NCBI GenBank assembly: GCA_904501835.1
Contig: CAJGBW010000001.1
Coordinates: 3,056 to 67,055 of the forward strand
Reading direction: 5' to 3'
DNA from: an uncultured Bacteroidales bacterium
Lineage (GTDB): Bacteria; Bacteroidota; Bacteroidia; Bacteroidales; UBA932
DNA length: 64,000 nucleotides
The translations under genes were made by a program, and so were the position numbers. Shown here one piece after another: positions 58,542 to 64,000 of the stretch. Every line of letters starts with the position of its first letter. Within the stretch, counting starts at the first letter, position 1. Under the pieces are notes generated by a model. It searched no databases, had not been told where the DNA came from, and saw nothing but the letters and a program-made list of their open reading frames with translations.

Positions 58542-60020
58542 ATGATTTCTTCTCCCCAATCAAGCACAATAATTCGTCGGTTAGGACTTATTATTTTGAC
58601 TGTTCTGTTGGTACTTCTGGCTTTGCGTCCTGCGGCAAAGTGGATGAGTAACGAACTTTTAGATTACGATGAGGCGGGACAATTTTGGATGTCAAAAGGC
58701 TTACATCATTATTCTGCGCCCTATTCCGAATGCGGTTCTCTTAAAGATGCTCTGGAGTATAATCGCCATTATAATATGGATCCGGGCGGGTTTACGGCAA
58801 TCTTATATTTTTGGTCAAAGATTTCCAACGATATTCATTTTCTGCGCTTGCTTCCTATCATTTTCTATTTGTTATCAATTTTGGGTACCTATTTAATAGG
58901 TAAAAAATTATTTTCAAGTAGAGTTTGGGCGATAGCGCTTGCTTTGTTGCTTGTTTTACCTTCTCCCACCGCAAGTGTTCCGTATTTTTCAATTCCATTT
59001 GCTGCCAGAGCGGGATATTTAAGGGCTTATACAATGGAAATGGCTGGTGTGGTTCTGTGTGTTTGGTATTTATTGAAAGAGCATGATAATTTGACGAGTA
59101 AAAGTTTGTTGAAACTTAGCCTCTTGATGTGCTTTTTCTGTACAAGTCGTTATGGCTTTATCATCGCTGCTTTTGCCATGTCATTGTATGTTTTATGGCA
59201 GATTTACAATCAAAAAGAGCCATTATCCATCGCGATTAAAAAGATTTGTGTTTATTCTATACCTCTTTTGATTACGGTTGCCGCCGTATATTTCGGAGAA
59301 GCGAAATATCAAAATTCTGGTCTTGAATTGTTGCCGTATTATCGTGCTTTAGGGCAGAGTGCCGAATTGTGGTGTGGTTGGATGTCAGTTTCTCTATATC
59401 TGGTTTCATGCTATGTCTGTGTCCAGAAGTTTATACGGAAAACATCTGTTTCACCCTTGTATGTTCTTACCTGTGTGATTGGGTGGGTGTTTGTGGTTTT
59501 TTCGTGTTTGAATAAATATCCGTGGGCGCCTCTTTCAACAATGCCAGTGATGATATTAACGCAAATATCATTGTTTAGTCTTCTTCTTAAAAGTTTTAAG
59601 AGAATCCCAATAAGTGTCGTGTATCCATCGTTGTTGGTAATAATGTTATTTCTCAATCTTGCTCTGTGGAGAATTCATATTCGTGCTGTTGGGAAATACC
59701 AGAGTGAATTGGACCTAAAAGAACTTAAAGAACTATGTTATGAGTCTCAGTCCGTTTTAGTGACGACCGGTATGAATCCGACCTATCGATATCTCTTTGA
59801 ATATGGTGCACTACAAGATGTTGCTTACCCTGCTTCATTTTCGTTTTGTGGGGGAAATATGCATCATGATGATTTTTGGCAAATAAAAGAGGAGGCGGAT
59901 ATGATTGATTATCAGAAATATACTTATGTCGTGATTGATTCGAAACTGGCTCAAGTAGTACCTGAAGGGTTTGTTCAAATCGGAAGTTATACTTGCAAGA
60001 ATATGCAAGGTGAAAAGTGA
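58542..60020 (+). CDS. GT-C-type membrane glycosyltransferase (GT39/GT83-like)
   Basis: The 492-residue protein has about 12 hydrophobic segments and a first outside loop with LLDYDEAGQFWMSKG, resembling the acidic motif of GT-C enzymes such as protein mannosyltransferases and ArnT, which use polyprenyl-phosphate sugars. A Pro/Tyr-rich loop (SVPYFSIPFAARAGYLRAYT) fits the same fold. It would transfer a sugar on the periplasmic side. The codon use is visibly AT-richer than in the ftsX cluster, as often found in acquired surface-glycan genes. It starts 46 bases after the structured RNA region. The family assignment is approximate and the substrate unknown. Confidence 0.6.
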   Translation: MISSPQSSTIIRRLGLIILTVLLVLLALRPAAKWMSNELLDYDEAGQFWMSKGLHHYSAPYSECGSLKDALEYNRHYNMDPGGFTAILYFWSKISNDIHFLRLLPIIFYLLSILGTYLIGKKLFSSRVWAIALALLLVLPSPTASVPYFSIPFAARAGYLRAYTMEMAGVVLCVWYLLKEHDNLTSKSLLKLSLLMCFFCTSRYGFIIAAFAMSLYVLWQIYNQKEPLSIAIKKICVYSIPLLITVAAVYFGEAKYQNSGLELLPYYRALGQSAELWCGWMSVSLYLVSCYVCVQKFIRKTSVSPLYVLTCVIGWVFVVFSCLNKYPWAPLSTMPVMILTQISLFSLLLKSFKRIPISVVYPSLLVIMLFLNLALWRIHIRAVGKYQSELDLKELKELCYESQSVLVTTGMNPTYRYLFEYGALQDVAYPASFSFCGGNMHHDDFWQIKEEADMIDYQKYTYVVIDSKLAQVVPEGFVQIGSYTCKNMQGEK

Positions 60021-60022
60021 AT

Positions 60023-60160
60023 ATGAGGCTTAATATAAATTACATTATAACCACATTGTTGGTGCTTATTTATACGCCAATCTTTATATTTTTTATCGGT
60101 TGGTGCCGTCCATTGGTCTCTATTCCCATTTTTAGTCCTAAATTAAGTTTACATTACTAA
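60023..60160 (+). pseudogene. Truncated N-terminal remnant of a membrane-protein gene
   Basis: An ATG two bases after the preceding stop opens a 45-residue frame, MRLNINYIITTLLVLIYTPI followed by FIFFIGWCRPLVSIPI, ending at a TAA. It is one hydrophobic helix and a short loop, which looks like the beginning of a larger polytopic protein of surface-glycan loci cut off by deletion. The following 130 bases are non-coding until glf. A genuine tiny membrane protein cannot be excluded. Confidence 0.4.
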
Positions 60161-60293
60161 CTCACAGACTGTAAACCTATGTCAGGACAAGTCAATCACG
60201 AAATTCCTACTGAACGAATGGCGTATTGTTATAACTACGTTTCAGGGGATGTTTCCAATGATATCTTTTATAAATATGTGTCCAGTCGATAAT

Positions 60294-61424
60294 ATGTACG
60301 ATTACCTAATCGTTGGTAGCGGATTGTATGGGGCTACTTTTGCTTACCTTGCGCAAAAGGCAGGGAAACGTTGTTTGGTTATTGACAAGCGTTCGCATAC
60401 GGGCGGTAATGTTCATTGCGAGAGGGTAGAAGGGATAGATGTTCATCAGTATGGAGCACATATTTTTCATACTTCAGATAAAGAAGTGTGGGATTTCGTT
60501 AATGGACTGGTTCCTTTTAATCGCTATACGAATGCTCCGGTTGCCAATTGGAAGGGTGAGTTGTATAACCTTCCTTTTAACATGAATACTTTCAACCGTA
60601 TGTGGGGTGTGATTACTCCGCAGGAGGCAGAGGAGAAACTTCGTGAGCAGAGGGAAGATGCTGCAAGAAAACTAAGGGAGTCAGGTGCGGATGAACCTCG
60701 TAATTTGGAGGAGCAGGCTTTATTGTTGGTGGGGCGTGATATCTATGAGCGTCTTATCAAAGGATATACGGAAAAACAATGGGGCCGTCCTTGTTCAGAA
60801 CTTCCTGCGTTTATCATTAAGCGTCTGCCCGTAAGGATGATTTTTGATAATAATTATTTCAACGATGATTATCAGGGTGTTCCGATAGGTGGTTATAATG
60901 CTTTGATTGATGCGCTATTAGAAAAGATTGAGGTGAAAACGGGCGTTGACTTTTTCATGGATAGGGACGCTTGGGAGGCATCAGCCAAGACCATCGTCTT
61001 TACAGGTGCGATTGATGAATTTTATGATTTTCGTTTTGGCCATCTTGAATATAGGACGGTGCGTTTCGAGACGGAGATTTTGGATGCACCCAATTGGCAG
61101 GGGAATGCCGTGGTTAATTATACGGAACGCGAAATACCTTATACACGAATCATCGAGCATAAACATTTCGCAAGTTTTGGTCAGGCGGTATATGATAATC
61201 CGAAGACGGTTGTCTCAAAGGAGTACTCAACGGAATGGAAGCCGGGAATGGAGCCTTATTATCCTATCAACGACGATCGAAATCAATCATTGTATAAAAA
61301 ATATAAAGAACTTGCTGATCAAGAAGAGGATGTGATTTTTGGTGGGCGCCTTGCTGAATACCGTTATTATGATATGGCTCCTGTCATCAGGCGGGCAATG
61401 GATATAGCTAATAGTTTGTTTTAA
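60294..61424 (+). CDS. glf: UDP-galactopyranose mutase
   Basis: Glf is a flavoenzyme that converts UDP-galactopyranose to UDP-galactofuranose, the donor for galactofuranose in O-antigen and capsule. I start at the ATG at 60294 (376 residues, the usual size) because the FAD-binding motif follows at once (YDYLIVGSGLYGATFAYLAQ); the frame extends upstream to 60249. Other hallmarks are VIDKRSHTGGNVHCERVEG, GAHIFHTSDKEVWDFVNGLV, YTEKQWGRPCSELPAFIIKR and the C-terminal GGRLAEYRYYDMAPVIRRAM. It is cytoplasmic. Its presence predicts galactofuranose in a surface glycan made by neighbouring transferases. Confidence 0.95.
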   Translation: MYDYLIVGSGLYGATFAYLAQKAGKRCLVIDKRSHTGGNVHCERVEGIDVHQYGAHIFHTSDKEVWDFVNGLVPFNRYTNAPVANWKGELYNLPFNMNTFNRMWGVITPQEAEEKLREQREDAARKLRESGADEPRNLEEQALLLVGRDIYERLIKGYTEKQWGRPCSELPAFIIKRLPVRMIFDNNYFNDDYQGVPIGGYNALIDALLEKIEVKTGVDFFMDRDAWEASAKTIVFTGAIDEFYDFRFGHLEYRTVRFETEILDAPNWQGNAVVNYTEREIPYTRIIEHKHFASFGQAVYDNPKTVVSKEYSTEWKPGMEPYYPINDDRNQSLYKKYKELADQEEDVIFGGRLAEYRYYDMAPVIRRAMDIANSLF

Positions 61425-61443
61425 GAGATAAAACGAATCAAAA

Positions 61444-61848
61444 ATGAGTCTTATCAAAAATTTGTGGTATCGTTTCCGCGAATTAATCCTATATGGTATC
61501 ATAGGCGGATTTTGTGCAGCATTGGATTTTGGCATTTATACCCTGTTGGGCTTGTGGATTCCCTATTTATGGGCGAATGTTGTCAGTGTTCATTGTGGAA
61601 TATTTTGTAGTTTCTTCCTGAATCGTTCACTTAATTTTAAGGTGAAAGATCGTCCCGCTCAACGCTTTACTATATTCTACATGGTGGGGTTATCCGGGTT
61701 GGCGCTGAGTGAAGGGCTTATTTGGCTGATGGCTACTCGTTGGGCATGGACCTATATTGCCGCAAAACTTTTAACGGTCATTGTGGTGGCGATATATCAA
61801 TTTGTCCTCAATAAGTTAATTACATTTAAAAAATCAAATAATGGATAA
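61444..61848 (+). CDS. GtrA-like membrane protein
   Basis: The 134-residue protein has four hydrophobic helices and the GtrA-family opening LILYGIIGGFCAALDFGIYT, then NVVSVHCGIFCSFFLNRSLN. GtrA-type proteins are thought to flip polyprenyl-phosphate-linked sugars or to assist a partner glycosyltransferase in the membrane. The gene overlaps the GT2 gene by eight bases, the usual pairing in systems that glucosylate surface glycans. A GT-C transferase, the third member of such a trio, is encoded 1.4 kb upstream. Confidence 0.85.
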   Translation: MSLIKNLWYRFRELILYGIIGGFCAALDFGIYTLLGLWIPYLWANVVSVHCGIFCSFFLNRSLNFKVKDRPAQRFTIFYMVGLSGLALSEGLIWLMATRWAWTYIAAKLLTVIVVAIYQFVLNKLITFKKSNNG

Positions 61849-62575
61849 GTTTTACATTGTAATGCCCGCCTATAACGAGGCAGAAAACATTGAGGATGTT
61901 ATTTTGCAGTGGCATCCTGTTGCAGAGAAAATCAATGCTGATGGTGATTATTGTCGTTTGATGATAGCCAATGATGGGAGCAAGGATAACACTTGGGAAA
62001 AGTTAAGTGCGTTGCAGGATAAATATCCTTATTTGATTGCTTTGAACAAGCCTAATTCCGGTCACGGTGCCACGGTTTTGTATTTGTATCGTAATGCTCT
62101 TGCGGATGGTGCGGATTATATCTTCCAGACCGATAGTGACGGTCAGACTTTGCCGGAAGAATTTTGGCCGATGTGGGAGAGTCGCAAAGAGTCCGATTTT
62201 CATATTGGCACACGCGGTGGCCGTCAGGACGGATTTAGCAGAATTGTCGTTACAAAGACCTTACGTTTTATCGTCTGGCTGATGTTTGGCGTTTGGGTAA
62301 AAGATGCCAATACGCCTTTCCGCCTGATGAATGCCGAGGCGCTCAAACGTGTGATGGCCGTTATCCCGGAAGATTTTTTCCTTTCAAATGTAGCGGTATC
62401 AGCGATTGCTGTGAAATGGAAAGAGAGCATTTCTTGGTATCCTATTACTTTCCGTCCGAGACAGGGTGGCGTGAATTCCATCAATATGAAAAGAATCTTC
62501 AAAATCGGTTGGAAGGCTTTGGGCGATTTCAGGATGATAAATAAAGGAAACGATATACGTGTTTGCACTAAATGA
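61841..62575 (+). CDS. Family 2 glycosyltransferase, dolichyl/polyprenyl-phosphate sugar synthase type
   Basis: The 244-residue protein has a GT-A fold: MPAYNEAENIEDVILQWHPV, the nucleotide-binding region RLMIANDGSKDNTW, and the metal-binding FQTDSDGQTLPEEFW. The motif FRLMNAEALKRVMAVIPEDF is also typical. It resembles DPM1/GtrB enzymes that load a sugar on polyprenyl phosphate but lacks the C-terminal membrane helices of GtrB, so it may rely on GtrA for membrane placement. The eight-base overlap with the gtrA-like gene indicates coupled translation. The sugar is unknown. Confidence 0.85.
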   Translation: MDKFYIVMPAYNEAENIEDVILQWHPVAEKINADGDYCRLMIANDGSKDNTWEKLSALQDKYPYLIALNKPNSGHGATVLYLYRNALADGADYIFQTDSDGQTLPEEFWPMWESRKESDFHIGTRGGRQDGFSRIVVTKTLRFIVWLMFGVWVKDANTPFRLMNAEALKRVMAVIPEDFFLSNVAVSAIAVKWKESISWYPITFRPRQGGVNSINMKRIFKIGWKALGDFRMINKGNDIRVCTK

Positions 62576-62606
62576 TATTAGGAGGCATACCGTGAGCATA
62601 TTTTCA

Positions 62607-62722
62607 CCCCTTAGGCGACTTTTTCTCGAAACTCGCACAAGGTATACTATATTTCATGCAAAACTGCCATTTTTTGATACCCCTTAGGCGACTTTTACTC
62701 TAAACTCGCGCAAGGTGTAGTA
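62607..62722 (+). repeat. Two 43-base direct repeats
   Basis: The copies at 62607-62649 and 62680-62722 both start CCCCTTAGGCGACTTTT and continue with CTC(G/T)AAACTCGC(A/G)CAAGGT. They differ at a handful of positions. They lie between two convergent genes and encode nothing obvious. The second copy runs into a tandem 10-mer. Confidence 0.75.
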
Positions 62723-62751
62723 AATTCGTGTAAATTCGTGTAAACTACGTG
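62721..62751 (+). repeat. Tandem 10-base repeat TAAATTCGTG
   Basis: Two perfect copies (62721-62730 and 62731-62740) are followed by a degenerate third, TAAACTACGTG. It begins inside the end of the second 43-base repeat. Confidence 0.7.
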
Positions 62752-62780
62752 TATGCAGGGCACTTCCGTGTGCTCGTGGG

Positions 62781-63353
62781 TTATTGTAGGTCGTTGAGTT
62801 TGATGATGCCTTGCAGGACGGCGTAGATGGTGAGTTTGCCCAGGGAGCGGGTTCCTAATTTTTCGCAGATGTTGTTGCGGTGGAAAATTACGGTGGTGGG
62901 GGAAATGTTGAGGTGGTCTGCTATCTCTTTGTTAATCAATCCCTTTACGAGAAGTGAGAGCACGTCTTTTTCGCGGGCGGACAGCAATTCGTCCTGCGCC
63001 TCTCTCTTTTCGCTCGGGTGTCCGCTTCGGTGCAATTGCAGAATGGCGCCAATCAACTCCTTTTCGGGCAGCGAACTGTCAATGACTTTGTATCCACTTT
63101 CTTGGAAAATCGAGCCGCGACCGGAAGATAGGATGATGCATTGTTTTTTCAAGGGTTCGAATTCTTCGGCGTTTTCCAGGAGAATCTGTTCGCTGATGAA
63201 ATAATGCACAAAATAGTGGTCGCAGTCGGCTGAAAATGCCTTCATGGAGCCGTAGGAGCGGATTTCTACCTCATGGAATAGTTCCCACAAAATATCCTTC
63301 AACGCCAGGGCGGAGAGGGTGTTGGGGTCGATGATGGCGATGCAAGGGTTCAT
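62781..63353 (-). CDS. LuxR-type regulator with a degenerate receiver-like domain
   Basis: From the ATG at 63353 the product has 190 residues; an in-frame ATG 45 bases upstream adds an unlikely tail. The C-terminal 65 residues are a LuxR/FixJ helix-turn-helix: LLSAREKDVLSLLVKGLINK, then EIADHLNISPTTVIFHRNNI. The N-terminal domain starts like a receiver (CIAIIDPNTLSALALKDIL), but the phospho-acceptor region reads CDHYFVHYFIS, with no aspartate at the end of strand 3, so normal phosphorylation is doubtful. It is divergent from the DUF4491/outer-membrane gene, a linkage I recall in other Bacteroidales. It may regulate that gene. Confidence 0.8.
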   Translation of the reverse strand: MNPCIAIIDPNTLSALALKDILWELFHEVEIRSYGSMKAFSADCDHYFVHYFISEQILLENAEEFEPLKKQCIILSSGRGSIFQESGYKVIDSSLPEKELIGAILQLHRSGHPSEKREAQDELLSAREKDVLSLLVKGLINKEIADHLNISPTTVIFHRNNICEKLGTRSLGKLTIYAVLQGIIKLNDLQ

Positions 63354-63449
63354 GGCGGTATTAAAACATCTGCTCCATAATGGAATTTGATGTTGCAAAG
63401 TTATAAAAAACTATCATTTATAAGAGTAGCGGGATTGGCGGAACGGATG

Positions 63450-63457
63450 TATCTTTG
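63450..63457 (+). promoter_or_regulatory. -7 element upstream of the DUF4491 gene
   Basis: TATCTTTG matches the consensus and lies 27 bases upstream of the ATG at 63485. The upstream TTGG at 63435-63438 is too close to serve as a normal -33 box. Confidence 0.45.
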
Positions 63458-63484
63458 CATTCGATTAAAATTGTGATACAAACG

Positions 63485-64000
63485 ATGAATTATACGGGTT
63501 TGCTGGTCGGTCTGGGCGCATTTGCCTGCATCGGTCTTTTCCATCCCTTGGTTATCAAGGCGGAATATCATTTGGGAGTGCGCTCCTGGTGGATTTTTGC
63601 CTTGCTGGGTGTGGTCGCTTGCGTGGCTTCTCTATTTGTGGAATCTTATATTTGGGCAACCCTTTTGGGAGTGTTCGGCTTTTCTTCTTTCTGGAGTATT
63701 CACGAATTATTTAAACAAAAGGAACGTGTGCAGAAGGGGTGGTTCCCGGCAAAGCCGAAATCGTCCAAAAACGTCCGCTTGCTAATTGTCTTTTTTGCGC
63801 TGTTCGCCCAAACGGCCATACCTGCCCACGCGCAGGAGTCTGCAGAATCAGCCCAGGTACGCAAGGGTATTTATCAGGGCTTTGATGGGGGTATGATGCT
63901 CCATACGGGGTATTTGCAGACCAACCTCGCACCGCTTGGAAATTACCGTGCGGAGGGCGCGCCTTTTGGTATTGGCGGAGTGGCGCGCATTCATTTGGGA
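63485..64000 (+). CDS. DUF4491 membrane protein reading in frame into an outer-membrane-type protein, cut by the window edge
   Basis: The frame is open from the ATG at 63485 to the end of the window (172 residues). Residues 1-98 match DUF4491: NYTGLLVGLGAFACIGLFHP, three or so membrane helices, and KERVQKGWFPAKPK, where the family normally ends. No stop follows. Instead the sequence continues with a second signal-peptide-like stretch (LLIVFFALFAQTAIPAHAQE) and a beta-rich segment (GIYQGFDGGMMLHTGYLQ) typical of an outer-membrane barrel. Either the two genes are fused, or a second gene starts inside at a non-ATG codon such as the TTG at 63779. The rest lies outside the window. Confidence 0.6.
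   Translation, partial: MNYTGLLVGLGAFACIGLFHPLVIKAEYHLGVRSWWIFALLGVVACVASLFVESYIWATLLGVFGFSSFWSIHELFKQKERVQKGWFPAKPKSSKNVRLLIVFFALFAQTAIPAHAQESAESAQVRKGIYQGFDGGMMLHTGYLQTNLAPLGNYRAEGAPFGIGGVARIHLG

Noticed and set aside
62607..62751. CRISPR array suggested by regularly placed repeats
   Set aside because: Only two copies of the 43-mer exist, the 10-mers have no spacers, and no cas genes are nearby.

Overview
The window is chromosomal DNA from a member of the Bacteroidales (phylum Bacteroidota), probably a gut or host-associated lineage. Four things support this. There is a SusC/SusD pair. Many lipoproteins carry Bacteroidetes-type signal peptides and domains (PCMD, DUF4270, DUF3098, DUF4491, fimbrillin-like). 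secD and secF are fused. Bacteroides-type -7 boxes (TAnnTTTG) recur, several with a TTTG about 16-21 bases upstream. No species can be named from the sequence alone.

Layout. 1-2303 (minus): a DUF1015 protein running off the left edge, and a coupled pair of exported proteins (PCMD protein, esterase). 2408-5364 (plus): tRNA-Pro and a secreted GH31 glucosidase. 5389-7625 (plus): purC-purB. 7726-10857 (minus): asnA, an Mrp-type ATPase, rnhB and a small unknown. 11063-11518 (plus): an XRE regulator whose end overlaps the next, convergent gene. 11500-20938 (minus): a long tight cluster transcribed as sigma-54-type regulator, lptE, a TPR-like protein, secG, clpB, trmO, a flippase and a GH36 alpha-galactosidase. 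21076-22713 (plus): an OmpA/TPR-like lipoprotein.

22784-41639 (plus) is the most distinctive part: one co-directional ~19-kb locus behind a good Bacteroides promoter. Its order is small ORF, beta-helix lipoprotein, SusC, SusD, PKD/beta-propeller lipoprotein, glycerophosphodiesterase-like lipoprotein, fimbrillin/beta-propeller lipoprotein, second small ORF, giant beta-helix lipoprotein. No glycoside hydrolase or polysaccharide lyase is present. The modules are duplicated on either side of susCD. This looks like an outer-membrane nutrient-capture or adhesion system that differs from a normal polysaccharide-utilisation locus; its substrate is unknown.

41750-51544 (plus): secDF, then a shortened S10-type ribosomal operon holding only rplC-rplD-rplW-rplB-rpsS-rplV-rpsC, then a thioredoxin-like protein, uvrC and a solitary acpP. 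51545-54134 (minus): a DUF4270 lipoprotein with a Tyr/Gly-rich tract and a starch-synthase-like single-domain protein. 54234-57992 (plus): a cell-envelope cluster of ftsX, DUF3098, uppP, an lpxH-like hydrolase and an RNA methyltransferase. 57993-58541 holds imperfect hairpin repeats and a probable structured small RNA. 58542-62575 (plus) is an AT-richer surface-glycan patch (GT-C membrane glycosyltransferase, a gene remnant, glf, gtrA-like, GT2). The right edge has a LuxR-type regulator (minus) and a DUF4491 gene (plus) that reads in frame into what looks like an outer-membrane protein.

How the parts fit: most genes serve the cell envelope (LptE, FtsX, UppP, LpxH, SecG, SecDF, flippase, glycosyltransferases) or nutrient capture at the surface (SusCD locus, GH31, GH36), mixed with purine, asparagine, translation and repair housekeeping genes.
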